Assembly: GCF_005222485.1 (NCBI RefSeq)
Contig: NZ_CP029078.1
Coordinates: forward strand, 5,483,501-5,547,500
Length of the DNA: 64,000 nt
Source of the DNA: Streptomyces griseoviridis
GTDB lineage: Bacteria; Actinomycetota; Actinomycetes; Streptomycetales; Streptomycetaceae
Direction: 5' to 3'
The translations under genes were made by a program, and so were the position numbers. The notes under the pieces are model-generated. The model was not told the origin of the DNA. It searched no databases and worked only from the letters and a program-made list of their open reading frames with translations. The stretch's first letter is position 1; the number at the start of each line of letters is the position of its first letter. Below, one piece after another: positions 52,575 through 60,661 of the stretch.

Positions 52575-52925
52575 ATGACACCCTCGGTACTCGTGCTGCG
52601 CGGCCCCGTCACCCCCGAGGAGCTGACGGGGCTCAGCGACGCCGTGCGGGCCGCCCTGCGGCCCGGCGGACCCCGGGTGGTCGTGGTCGACGTCGGCCCC
52701 CTCCGAGCCCCGGGCCTGGGCACCGTCGACACCCTGGCCCGGCTCCAGCTGGCCGCCCGCCGGGCCGGCGGGCGGATCCTGCTGCGCGGCCCCGACCCGG
52801 CCCTACGCGCCCTCCTCGACCTGGTCGGGCTGCCCGTCGACATCGAGGTGGAGCGGCACCCCGAACAGCGGGAACCACCGCTTGGTGTCGAGGTAGAAGT
52901 GGAACCCGGTGAGCCGGCCGTCTGA
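52575..52925 (+). CDS. STAS-domain protein
   Basis: This 116-residue protein resembles anti-sigma-factor antagonists: VLVLRGPVTPEELTGLSDAV, VVVVDVGPLRAPGLGTVDTL and ARLQLAARRAGGRILLRG, ending in LLDLVGLP. The usual phosphorylatable Ser is replaced in the P-G-L-G-T loop by Gly/Thr. The last 40 codons overlap the end of a convergent sigma gene by 123 bases, giving a Glu/Pro-rich tail that may be little constrained. ATG at 52575 is assumed, and a GTG three codons upstream is possible. Confidence 0.75.
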   Translation: MTPSVLVLRGPVTPEELTGLSDAVRAALRPGGPRVVVVDVGPLRAPGLGTVDTLARLQLAARRAGGRILLRGPDPALRALLDLVGLPVDIEVERHPEQREPPLGVEVEVEPGEPAV

Positions 52926-53822
52926 GATCTCCAGGACCTGGATCGCCCAGGGCGCGAACCCGCCCGCCTCCGGGTCCGGCTTGTACTGGGCGAACCCGGG
53001 CACCCCGTTGACCTGGACCGGCAGCAGCCGCGAACCCGCGCAGGCCGCGCCGATCGTCGTCATGAAACCGGCGATGTCGGCGTGGCCGGTGAGCCACAGG
53101 TCGAACGGCGGCATCGTCATGATGGCGTCCTCGTGCAGCAGCGCCGTCAACGCCGTCATGTCGTACCCCTCGAACGCCGCCACATAGCGTTCGAGCAGCT
53201 TCTGCTGCTCCTCGTCCAGCGGATCGGAGACGGCCGCGCCCGCGCCCTTGTCCTCCCGCTCCGCGAGCGTCGAACGGGCCCGCTGGAGCGCGCTGTTGAC
53301 CGAGGCGACCGAGGTGTCGAGCAGCTCCGCCACCTCACTCGCCCGCCACGCGAGCACCTCCCGCAGGATCAGCACCACCCGCTGCTTGGGCGGCAGTTGC
53401 TGGAGCGCGGCCATGAACGCCAGCCGCACCGACTCCTTCGCGACCGCCGCCTCCGCCGGGTCCTCCACGGTGGGCAGCACGCGCGCGTCCGGCATCGGCT
53501 CCAGCCAGGTGTGGTCGGGGCGGGGCGAGAGCGCGGCCTGCGCCAGCGGTGTCGACGCGGACAGGTCCATCGGGCGGGCCCGCTTGTTGCCCGCCGTCAG
53601 CATGTCCAGGCACACGTTGGTCGCGATGCGGTAGAGCCAGGACCGCAGGCTGGAGCGCCCCTCGAAGGTGTCGAAGGCGCGCCAGGCCCGCACCAGGGTG
53701 TCCTGCACCGCGTCCTCGGCCTCGAAGGACGAGCCGAGCATCCGGTAGCAGTAGCCCGTCAGCTCGGTCCTGTGCTTCTCCAGCCTGATGTCGAGGTCCG
53801 TCGTCGCCGTGCCGTCGCTCAT
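52803..53822 (-). CDS. ECF sigma factor with C-terminal SnoaL-like domain
   Basis: This 339-residue sigma factor contains region 2 (about 10-80: LTGYCYRMLGSSFEAEDAVQ, RSSLRSWLYRIATNVCLDML) and region 4 (about 140-195: LPPKQRVVLILREVLAWRAS, VAELLDTSVASVNSALQRAR). It also has an extra C-terminal SnoaL/NTF2-like domain (about 210-325) typical of the SigJ/ECF41-like class. In that class the tail controls activity without a classical anti-sigma factor. The 3' end overlaps the convergent STAS gene. The ATG at 53822 follows GGTGGACG. Confidence 0.92.
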   Translation of the reverse strand: MSDGTATTDLDIRLEKHRTELTGYCYRMLGSSFEAEDAVQDTLVRAWRAFDTFEGRSSLRSWLYRIATNVCLDMLTAGNKRARPMDLSASTPLAQAALSPRPDHTWLEPMPDARVLPTVEDPAEAAVAKESVRLAFMAALQQLPPKQRVVLILREVLAWRASEVAELLDTSVASVNSALQRARSTLAEREDKGAGAAVSDPLDEEQQKLLERYVAAFEGYDMTALTALLHEDAIMTMPPFDLWLTGHADIAGFMTTIGAACAGSRLLPVQVNGVPGFAQYKPDPEAGGFAPWAIQVLEISDGRLTGFHFYLDTKRWFPLFGVPLHLDVDGQPDQVEEGA

Positions 53823-53984
53823 CGTCCACCCACCCCTGTGGCCTTCCTGTCGCGCGCGAGTGCGCCCAGCACTTCGGAAGCTACCGCAGGCCACCGACAA
53901 TGGCCCCCGGAGCCGACAAAGCGGCAGGTGGGAGGGGGGTTGTGGCAAGCGCTCACTGGCCCGCGCGCGCCGCCGGGCCGCCGT

Positions 53985-55274
53985 CTAGCGGGCCGTCGCC
54001 GGCTCCGTGACGGACGCCGTCCTGGCCGCGCGGGTGCCCGCGACCGTGATCGTCACGACGCCCAGCACCGCCAGCAGCCCGACCCCGACGGTGCCGCTCC
54101 AGCCGCCCGCGTGGAAGGCCATCGCGCCGACCGTGCTGCCCACGCTGGAGCCGATGTAGTACGACGACTGGTAGAGCGCCGACGCCTGCGCCCGCCCGTG
54201 CGTCGCGGTCCTGCTGACCGCCGACGACGCCACCGCGTGCCCCGCGAAGAAGCCCGCGGTGATCAGCACGAGACCGAGCAGCACCGGCACCAGCGAGTCG
54301 GCGAGCGACAGCAGCAGCCCCGCCGTCGTCGTACCGCCCGCCAGGTAGAACGTGCCGCGGCGGCCCAGCCGGTCCACCAGCCGGCCGGCCGTGGACGCCG
54401 ACACCGTGCCCACCAGGTACACCAGGAAGATCGAACCGACCACGCCCTGCGCGAGACCGAACGGCTGCGCGGTCAGCCGGTAGCCGATCACCGTGTACAC
54501 CCCGCCGAAGACGGTCATGAACAGCGCGCCGATCGCGTACAGGCGGCGCAGCAGCGGGTCGGAGAGATGGTCGCGGACCGTGCCGAACAGCACCCGGGGG
54601 CGCAGCGAGCCCGCCGTGAAGTGGGCCGGCGCCGGCAGCAGCAGCCGGAAGGCGACCGCGCAGCCGACCGCGAGGACACCGATCACGCCGACCGCGATCC
54701 GCCACCCCCACTCCTGGGCCACCCAGCCGGTGATGATCCGGCCGCTCATCCCGCCGACGCTGTTGCCCGCCACGAAGAGGCCGATCGCCGTGACCAGCGC
54801 CCGCGGCCTGACCTCCTCGGCGAGGTACGCCGTCGCCGACGCGGGCAGCCCGGCGAGCGCCGCGCCCTGGACCGCGCGCAGCGCCACCAGCGCGCCGATC
54901 GACGGCGCGAACGGCACCAGCAGGCCGACGGAGACGGCGACCGCGAGGGAGGCCGTCATCACGGTACGGCGGCCGAACCGCTCGGACAGGGCGCTCATCG
55001 GCAGCACGAACAGTGCGAGTCCGCCGGTCGCCGCCGCCACCGTCCAGCTCGCGTCGCTCGCCGCCACCCCGAACTCGCCCGAGATCAGCGGCAGGAGGGC
55101 CTGGGTGGAGTAGAGGAGGGCGAAGGTCGCGACGCCCGCGAGGAAGAGGGCGAAGCTCATCCGGCGGTAGCCGGGGCCGCCCGGTGCCAGCCGGGTGTCG
55201 GCGGCGGGTTCGGGAGCGGGGGACGGGGCGTGGGCGGCCACGGTGGTGGACGCCCCGGTACTGGCGGGAGACAT
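53985..55274 (-). CDS. MFS transporter
   Basis: This 429-residue exporter-like protein has about twelve helices. Signs are FALFLAGVATFALLYSTQAL, the loop 2-3 motif LSERFGRRTVMTASL, a proline/glycine-rich helix 4-5 region and LVDRLGRRGTFYLAGG in the second half. The ATG at 55274 is chosen. It is divergent from a LysR gene 63 bases away, which probably controls it. The substrate is unknown, and drug or amino-acid efflux is likely for this subgroup. Confidence 0.92.
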   Translation of the reverse strand: MSPASTGASTTVAAHAPSPAPEPAADTRLAPGGPGYRRMSFALFLAGVATFALLYSTQALLPLISGEFGVAASDASWTVAAATGGLALFVLPMSALSERFGRRTVMTASLAVAVSVGLLVPFAPSIGALVALRAVQGAALAGLPASATAYLAEEVRPRALVTAIGLFVAGNSVGGMSGRIITGWVAQEWGWRIAVGVIGVLAVGCAVAFRLLLPAPAHFTAGSLRPRVLFGTVRDHLSDPLLRRLYAIGALFMTVFGGVYTVIGYRLTAQPFGLAQGVVGSIFLVYLVGTVSASTAGRLVDRLGRRGTFYLAGGTTTAGLLLSLADSLVPVLLGLVLITAGFFAGHAVASSAVSRTATHGRAQASALYQSSYYIGSSVGSTVGAMAFHAGGWSGTVGVGLLAVLGVVTITVAGTRAARTASVTEPATAR

Positions 55275-55324
55275 GGGTCGAAGGTACGGACGGCCCCTTT
55301 CATCCGTCCAATGCACGGACTGGC

Positions 55325-55330
55325 CATAAT
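55325..55330 (+). promoter_or_regulatory. -10 hexamer of a leaderless promoter for the LysR gene
   Basis: CATAAT is close to the TATAAT ideal and ends 7 bases before the ATG at 55338. No ribosome site is present. Confidence 0.5.
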
Positions 55331-55337
55331 CGTTCCC

Positions 55338-56315
55338 ATGGCGCATGAACAGAGGTCAGAGGGTTACCTGTCACCGTCCAGTGACACAGAAGACATGGTG
55401 CTCTCGCTGGTGCCGCGGCTCGCGCACTTCGCCGGGGTGGCCAGGACCGAGCACGTCACCCGGGCCGCGGCCGGGATGCGGGTCCCGCAGTCCACGCTCT
55501 CCCGGGCGCTGGTGCGGCTCGAACACGACCTCGGTGTCGAGCTGTTCGCCCGGCGCGGCCGCACGGTCTCCCTCACCCCGGCCGGGCGCACCTTCCTCGG
55601 TTCGGTGGAGCGGGCCCTCGCGGAGATCGGGCGGGCGGTCGAGGAGGTGCGCGCCGACGCCGACCCGGCCACCGGCAAGGTCGCCTTCGGGTTCCTGCAC
55701 ACCATGGGCGCCGAGACGGTACCCGGTCTGCTCCAGGCGTTCCGCGCCGACCATCCCCGGATCCGCTTCGCGCTGGTCCAGAACTACGGCGAGGCGATGC
55801 TCGAGCGGCTGCGCGCGGGGGAGCTCGACCTCTGTCTGACCTCGCCGGTCCCGGACGCCCCCGACCTGGTCGCCCGCCGTCTCGACGAGCAGAAGCTGCG
55901 GCTGGTGGTGCCCGCCGACCACCGGCTGGCGGGACGCCGCAGGATCCGGCTCGCGGAGGCCGCCGAGGAGACCTTCGTGACCCTGGAACCCGGCTACGGG
56001 CTGCGCCGGATCACCGACGCGGTCTGCGAGGAGGCGGGGTTCCGGCCGCGGGTCGCCTTCGAGGGCGAGGAGGCCGAGACCCTGCGGGGCCTGGTCGCGG
56101 CGGGGCTCGGGGTGGCCCTGCTGCCGCCGCCGGTCTTCCCCCGCCCGGGGGTGGTGGAGCTGACGGTGACGGCCCCGCGCGCGGTCCGGGAGATCGGCCT
56201 CGCCTGGCTCGACGGCCACCCCGACACCCCGCCGGTCGCGGCCTTCAAGAGGTTCCTGCTGGCCCGCAGGGGCAATCTGCTGGCCCGCCCGGCGCCGCTA
56301 CCGCCCGCGCAGTGA
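55338..56315 (+). CDS. LysR-family transcriptional regulator
   Basis: This 325-residue protein has its winged HTH at about 20-80 (FAGVARTEHVTRAAAGMRVP, QSTLSRALVRLEHDLGVELF, ARRGRTVSLTPAGRTFLGSV). A ligand domain follows (GKVAFGFLHTMGAETVPGLL, GELDLCLTSPVPD). It is divergent from the MFS transporter gene and is probably its regulator, with both promoters in 63 bases. Its 3' end overlaps the convergent hydrolase gene by 18 bases. Confidence 0.93.
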   Translation: MAHEQRSEGYLSPSSDTEDMVLSLVPRLAHFAGVARTEHVTRAAAGMRVPQSTLSRALVRLEHDLGVELFARRGRTVSLTPAGRTFLGSVERALAEIGRAVEEVRADADPATGKVAFGFLHTMGAETVPGLLQAFRADHPRIRFALVQNYGEAMLERLRAGELDLCLTSPVPDAPDLVARRLDEQKLRLVVPADHRLAGRRRIRLAEAAEETFVTLEPGYGLRRITDAVCEEAGFRPRVAFEGEEAETLRGLVAAGLGVALLPPPVFPRPGVVELTVTAPRAVREIGLAWLDGHPDTPPVAAFKRFLLARRGNLLARPAPLPPAQ

Positions 56316-57059
56316 CTTCCCGAAACCGGCCGCGAGCGGCATCCGCAGGCCCAGCGGTGGCGGTGCGGCGAGGGCGTCCTCCACCGGCCGCGCGAAGGAC
56401 CGTCCGAAGAGGGTTCCCATCACGAAGTCCTGCGCCAGCGCGTGCACTTCGGACCGGTACTGGTGCAACCCGTGGCCGTCCGCGTGCACTTCGAACCGGC
56501 ACACCTCCCGGTTCGCCTTCTTCGCCCGCGCCGCGAGGCGGAACGACAGTTCGGGGTCGGTCCGCCGGTCGTTGGTGCCGTGCACGATGAGCACCCGCCG
56601 GCCCACCAGTTGCCTCACCGGTTCGGGCGGCGCCGCCATGTCGTCCTCGGGGAGCCAGGGGGCGATCGCCAGCACCGAGCTGACGGCGTCGTGGCCGCCC
56701 GAGCGGAGCGCGGCCCTGCCGCCCATGTCGACGCCCGCCAGGCAGACCGGGACGTCACCGTAGCGCCTGACGATCTCGTCGGCGGCCCAGGTCGCGTCCT
56801 GGGCGAGCTGCGCCTGGCCGCCGTTCCAGCCCCGGCCGCGGTAGCGCACGACGTGCACCGCGAGGCCGTCGGCGCGGCCCGCGCGGGCGAGCCTGCGGCC
56901 GAGCGCCCTGACCGAGGCGGCCGCGAGCGGCGACGGTCCGCGGGACGACTCCTCGTCGCCGCCGGGCAGCAGCAGGACCGCCCCGCTCACCGCCGTCGGC
57001 TCCGGTCCGAACGCCCTGCCCAGCCGGGCCCGTCGAACCGGCGTCGCTTGGTGTGCCAT
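56298..57059 (-). CDS. Alpha/beta hydrolase, dienelactone-hydrolase-like
   Basis: This 253-residue protein has the fold of serine hydrolases: GAVLLLPGGDEES (oxyanion region), VHVVRYRGRGWNGG, VLIVHGTNDRRTDPELSFRL (likely Asp) and EVHADGHGLHQYRSEVHALA (likely His). The nucleophile position reads VCLAGVDMGGRAAL, with Asp where serine (or the cysteine of true dienelactone hydrolases) is expected. It may therefore be a haloalkane-dehalogenase-like variant or have lost esterase function. The gene overlaps the LysR end. Confidence 0.82.
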   Translation of the reverse strand: MAHQATPVRRARLGRAFGPEPTAVSGAVLLLPGGDEESSRGPSPLAAASVRALGRRLARAGRADGLAVHVVRYRGRGWNGGQAQLAQDATWAADEIVRRYGDVPVCLAGVDMGGRAALRSGGHDAVSSVLAIAPWLPEDDMAAPPEPVRQLVGRRVLIVHGTNDRRTDPELSFRLAARAKKANREVCRFEVHADGHGLHQYRSEVHALAQDFVMGTLFGRSFARPVEDALAAPPPLGLRMPLAAGFGKSLRGR

Positions 57060-57154
57060 GACAGAACAGTGTCAGAAGCGTCGGTGTACGCGACCCGTCC
57101 GTGCGGTCACCGTTCAATATCGACAGCGATCACCTGTGGGCGACTCCCGGTGAT

Positions 57155-57166
57155 CTACGCGCGTAG
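57155..57166. promoter_or_regulatory. Nucleoside-regulon motif copy 4, CTACGCGCGTAG
   Basis: This perfect palindrome, identical to copy 3, lies 11.6 kb away from it. It lies 16 bases before the adenosine deaminase start and just upstream of the -10 hexamer TAGAGT (57171-57176), so a bound regulator would cover the promoter. Confidence 0.78.
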
Positions 57167-57170
57167 GAGT

Positions 57171-57176
57171 TAGAGT
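57171..57176 (+). promoter_or_regulatory. -10 hexamer of the adenosine deaminase gene
   Basis: TAGAGT is followed by 6 bases and the ATG at 57183, giving a leaderless or nearly leaderless message. Confidence 0.5.
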
Positions 57177-57182
57177 GCGGAA

Positions 57183-58340
57183 ATGACGAGCCAGAGCACC
57201 GCGAACACCCCGACGCCGGACCAGATCCGCCGGGCGCCGAAGGTTCTGCTGCACGACCATCTCGACGGCGGCCTGCGCCCGGCCACCGTCGTCGACCTCG
57301 CCCGCGCGAGCGGCTACCCGCATCTGCCCGACACCGATCCCGACAAGCTCGGCCTCTGGTTCAGGGAGGCCGCCGACTCCGGGTCGCTCGAACGCTATCT
57401 GGAGACGTTCTCGCACACCGTCGGCGTGATGCAGACCCGGGACGCGCTGGTGCGGGTGGCCCGCGAGTGCGCCGAGGACCTGGCCGCCGACGGCGTCGTC
57501 TACGCCGAGGTGCGGTACGCGCCCGAACAGCACCTGGAGGGCGGGCTCGGCCTCGAAGAGGTCGTCGACGCCGTCAACGAGGGCTTCAGGGAAGGCGAAC
57601 GGCTGGCCCGCGAGGCCGGGCACCGCATCCGGGTCGGCGCGCTGCTCACCGCGATGCGGCACGCGGCCCGCTCCCTGGAGATCGCCGAACTCGCCAACCG
57701 CCACCGGGACCTGGGCGTCGTCGGCTTCGACATCGCGGGCGCCGAGGCCGGTTTCCCGCCCACCAGGCACCTCGACGCCTTCGAGTACCTGAAGCGGGAG
57801 AACAACCATTTCACGATCCACGCGGGTGAGGCGTTCGGGCTGCCGTCCATCTGGCAGGCGCTCCAGTGGTGCGGCGCCGACCGGCTCGGGCACGGGGTGC
57901 GGATCATCGACGACATCGAGGTCGCCGCGGACGGCGGGGTCACGCTGGGGCGGCTGGCCTCCTACGTGCGCGACAAGCGCGTCCCGCTGGAGCTGTGCCC
58001 CAGTTCCAACCTCCAGACCGGGGCCGCCGCCTCCTACGCCGAGCACCCGATCGGGCTGCTGCGGCGGCTGCATTTCCGGGCCACGGTCAACACGGACAAC
58101 CGCCTCATGTCGGGCACCAGTATGAGCCGGGAATTCGCGCACCTTGTCGACGCCTTCGGTTACACGCTCGACGACATGCAGTGGTTCTCCGTCAATGCGA
58201 TGAAATCAGCGTTCATTCCTTTCGACGAACGGCTGGCCATGATCAACGACGTGGTGAAGCCCGGATACGCGGAACTGAAATCCGAATGGCTGTTCCAGCG
58301 GACCGCCTCCACCAGCGGTTCCGCTGAATCGGCGGGCTGA
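57183..58340 (+). CDS. add: Adenosine deaminase
   Basis: This 385-residue zinc hydrolase converts adenosine or deoxyadenosine to inosine. All family signatures are visible: [12 protein letters not shown] (two zinc His), [18 protein letters not shown] (zinc His and catalytic Glu), [23 protein letters not shown] and [15 protein letters not shown] (zinc Asp). It carries the same palindrome as the nucleoside importer operon, so uptake and deamination are probably co-regulated although the genes are 7 kb apart. Confidence 0.96.
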   Translation: MTSQSTANTPTPDQIRRAPKVLLHDHLDGGLRPATVVDLARASGYPHLPDTDPDKLGLWFREAADSGSLERYLETFSHTVGVMQTRDALVRVARECAEDLAADGVVYAEVRYAPEQHLEGGLGLEEVVDAVNEGFREGERLAREAGHRIRVGALLTAMRHAARSLEIAELANRHRDLGVVGFDIAGAEAGFPPTRHLDAFEYLKRENNHFTIHAGEAFGLPSIWQALQWCGADRLGHGVRIIDDIEVAADGGVTLGRLASYVRDKRVPLELCPSSNLQTGAAASYAEHPIGLLRRLHFRATVNTDNRLMSGTSMSREFAHLVDAFGYTLDDMQWFSVNAMKSAFIPFDERLAMINDVVKPGYAELKSEWLFQRTASTSGSAESAG

Positions 58341-58478
58341 ACAGGGCAGTTCGGGGCAGCTGAATGCGGACAGGTTATTCACAACCCGTCCGCATTTCGA
58401 TGTTTGCGGCCGGTCGCTTCGCGTGTTTACGTTCTCGAACCGCTCGTCCCCCGTACCCCCATTTCGAGGACGCATTCC

Positions 58479-58832
58479 ATGAAGCAGTCTGCTGCCAAGA
58501 CCCTCGGTGTCGCCGCCCTCGGCGCCGCCTTCGCCGCCGTCGGCGCGGGTGCCGCGAACGCGGCCCCGGCTGTCCCGGACGCGACCCAGGCGCTCGGCTC
58601 CGTCGCCCAGACCCTGCCCGCCCAGAACCTCGCCTCCGCGGTGCCGGGTGCGGGACAGGCGCTGAGCCAGGGCACCACCGCCCTCCAGGCGGGCGTAACC
58701 GCCGTGCAGCCGGCCGCGGAGCGCCTCCTCTCCGAGGGCCCCACCGCCCCCGTCAAGGGCCTCCTCGGCGGCCTCCCGCTCGGCCAGCTGCCCACCCACG
58801 GGCTGCCCCTGAACGGCATCCCGCTGGGCTGA
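58479..58832 (+). CDS. Small secreted protein of unknown function, 117 aa
   Basis: It has a clear Sec signal (MKQSAAKTLGVAALGAAFAA, then VGAGAANA before APAVPD). The mature part is about 90 residues, low in charge and rich in Ala, Gly, Leu and Gln, with repeated LPAQ/LPLGQLP/GLPLNGIPLG elements. It shows no enzyme motif. Proteins like this are common and abundant in streptomycete secretomes. The ATG at 58479 follows CGAGGACGC. A very strong terminator closes the gene. Confidence 0.85.
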   Translation: MKQSAAKTLGVAALGAAFAAVGAGAANAAPAVPDATQALGSVAQTLPAQNLASAVPGAGQALSQGTTALQAGVTAVQPAAERLLSEGPTAPVKGLLGGLPLGQLPTHGLPLNGIPLG

Positions 58833-58844
58833 ACCGCCCTCGGC

Positions 58845-58894
58845 ACGCCGATGGGGCGCACCCCGCTCGAACACGGGGTGCGCCCCATCGGCGT
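58845..58894. terminator. Terminator hairpin, 21-bp perfect stem
   Basis: Arms 58845-58865 and 58874-58894 are exact reverse complements around an 8-base loop CTCGAACA. It lies between convergent stops at 58832 and 58908 and should end both transcripts. Confidence 0.92.
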
Positions 58895-58907
58895 ACGCGC
58901 GGGCCGG

Positions 58908-59108
58908 TCACCAGGCGGTGCGGGCCTTGTCCTCCGAGGGCAGCAGCACCCACAGCGCGATGTAGAGCAGGAACTGCGGTCCCGGCAGCAGACACGACAG
59001 CAGGAAGATCACCCGCATCGTCGTCGCGGAGGTGCCGAAGCGCCGCGCCAGCGCAGCGCACACTCCGCCGAGGACACGGCCTTGGGTGGGGCGGGCAAGG
59101 GCGGACAT
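58908..59108 (-). CDS. PspC-domain protein
   Basis: This 66-residue protein consists of a single PspC domain: LARPTQGRVLGGVCAALARR, FGTSATTMRVIFLLSCLLPG, QFLLYIALWVLLPSED. There are two membrane-associated helices. The domain belongs to envelope-stress proteins, but such short versions have no defined role. CGAAGGAGCCGCGG precedes the ATG at 59108. Confidence 0.9.
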   Translation of the reverse strand: MSALARPTQGRVLGGVCAALARRFGTSATTMRVIFLLSCLLPGPQFLLYIALWVLLPSEDKARTAW

Positions 59109-59192
59109 CCGCGGCTCCTTCGTGAGGATCGGTACGGGGCGGGTGCCCCATGACCCTCACGCTATGCGGACCGCCCGGCCCCGGGCATCGCC

Positions 59193-59753
59193 CTACGGTG
59201 CGATGCCCACCCTGGGAATCGTCGGGGTCCGACCCTGAAGCACGTCCTCCTGGACGGCCGGCGCACGCCGCCCGCGCCCGTCCCGGCGCCGCGCCCGGCG
59301 GCGCCCGGCGGGCACCACCAGAACGTGCGCGAGCAGCACGCCCGCCGTGTTCAGCAGCACCGTGTCGACGTCCGGGACCCGGCCGGGCACCCCGGTCTGC
59401 GCCAGGGTGATGGCCACCGAGACGAGGGCGCCCGCCGACGCCGTCCGCACCAGGGAGCCGAGCGGGGACGCCTGGAGCCTGCCGTGCGCCAGCGGGATCA
59501 GCACCCCCAGCGGCGCCAGCAGCGCGAGGCCCGCGGCGATCCGGCGGACCGGGGCCGCGCCGCCCAGGGCGAGGTCGGCGCGGATCCCGGCGAACGGACG
59601 CAGATTGGCGGGCCGCACCCACAGGACGTCCAGCGGACGCAGGGTGAGCCAGAGGACGAGCGCCAGGTGCACGACCAGGAGGACACCTGCCGTCACCCGG
59701 ACGTGGTTCGCGGCGCTGCCGCCGATGGAGCCTTCACGCTGCACGCACCCCAA
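59193..59753 (-). CDS. VanZ-family membrane protein
   Basis: This protein of up to 186 residues has four likely helices. VanZ-type features are LALVLWLTLRPLDVLW, LALLAPLGVLIPLA and ITLAQTGVPGRVPDVDTVLL, then NTAGVLLAHVLV. The C terminus is Arg-rich. Several starts are possible (TTG at 59753, GTG at 59744, or a later GTG), and none has a strong ribosome site. VanZ proteins are linked to glycopeptide tolerance, but most members have no proven function. Confidence 0.82.
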   Translation of the reverse strand: MGCVQREGSIGGSAANHVRVTAGVLLVVHLALVLWLTLRPLDVLWVRPANLRPFAGIRADLALGGAAPVRRIAAGLALLAPLGVLIPLAHGRLQASPLGSLVRTASAGALVSVAITLAQTGVPGRVPDVDTVLLNTAGVLLAHVLVVPAGRRRARRRDGRGRRAPAVQEDVLQGRTPTIPRVGIAP

Positions 59754-59863
59754 GACGCCGGGCCCGGCGGAATCGGTTCCGGCTCACCACGAGGCGGCCG
59801 GATGAGGCGTCCGCCACACCCGCCGTCCGCCACCGTCCGCTGTCCGCCGCGCCCGCCGCGCCC

Positions 59864-59965
59864 GCGGTCCTCCGAACCCCGCGGTCCTCCGAACCCCGCG
59901 GTCCTCCGAACCCCGCGGTCCTCCGAACCCCGCGGTCCTCCGAACCCCGCGGTCCTCCGAACCCC
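59864..59965. repeat. Six identical tandem copies of a 17-bp unit
   Basis: The unit GCGGTCCTCCGAACCCC repeats exactly at 59864, 59881, 59898, 59915, 59932 and 59949. Degenerate related units (GTCCGCCGAACCC, GTCCGCTGTCCGCC) flank the array from about 59815 to 60030. It lies between the VanZ gene and the end of the afsQ-linked lipoprotein gene. It has no inverted symmetry and no coding signs. Confidence 0.92.
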
Positions 59966-60058
59966 GCCGTCCGCCGCGTCCGCTGTCCGCCGAACCCGCC
60001 GTCCGCCGAACCCGCTGTCCGCCACGCCCCGTGGCCCCCGGGCCGCCGTACCCCGCCG

Positions 60059-60661
60059 TCAGCCGCCGGTGATCTCCGCCGACGGTGGCTGGCGGCTGCC
60101 GGGTCTGGCCCGTACCTCGTCCGTGCACTGGTAGCGGCGCAGCCGGTCGTCGCCGGGGCCGCCCAGGATCACCGAACCGTCGCCCTCGGCCGCCGCCGAG
60201 TCGGAGAACGTGCACACGATCTGCGCAAGCGCGTACGACGTGAGGTCGCCGGGCGAGCTGCTCAGCCGCAGCGTGTCCTCCGGGTCACCGCGGCGCGGCC
60301 CGGCCACCGTCATGCCGCCGCGCACGTCCGTCGTGTACCCGGCCTCCTGCTCCGAGGGCGAGGGCGTCGCCGTCAGCTCGTCCAGCAGGCCCTGCGCGAC
60401 CAGGACCCGCCGCGCCGAGTCCGCCGTGCCGTCCGGGACCCGCACCGTGCGGTCCACCGCGACCAGCGACGACCCGCACAGCAGGAACACCTGCACCGGC
60501 AGCCCACGCGACGACTGCGTCGAGACGTCGGGTTCGGCCAGCGAGCACTGCACCCGCGAGGGCGCGGCACCGAAGTCCGTCGGCACCTCCGTGGCGCGGA
60601 TGCCGCACCCGGTGAGCACGGCGGCGAGCAACGGCAGCGCCAGCAGCCTGCGGCCCCTCAT
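60059..60661 (-). CDS. Lipoprotein encoded downstream of afsQ2
   Basis: This 200-residue protein has signal and lipobox MRGRRLLALPLLAAVLTGCG. The exported part contains LPVQVFLLCGSSLVAVDRTV and ARRVLVAQGLLDEL, resembling a GerMN-like beta-rich domain of envelope lipoproteins. Its ATG overlaps the afsQ2 stop by 4 bases. As in the corresponding lipoprotein gene of S. coelicolor, it is probably a third component of the signalling operon, perhaps a sensor accessory. That role is inference. Confidence 0.82.
   Translation of the reverse strand: MRGRRLLALPLLAAVLTGCGIRATEVPTDFGAAPSRVQCSLAEPDVSTQSSRGLPVQVFLLCGSSLVAVDRTVRVPDGTADSARRVLVAQGLLDELTATPSPSEQEAGYTTDVRGGMTVAGPRRGDPEDTLRLSSSPGDLTSYALAQIVCTFSDSAAAEGDGSVILGGPGDDRLRRYQCTDEVRARPGSRQPPSAEITGG

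Noticed and set aside
59864..59965. Regular repeats that could suggest a CRISPR array
   Set aside because: The 17-base units are directly adjacent with no spacers, and no cas genes are nearby. This is a simple tandem repeat.
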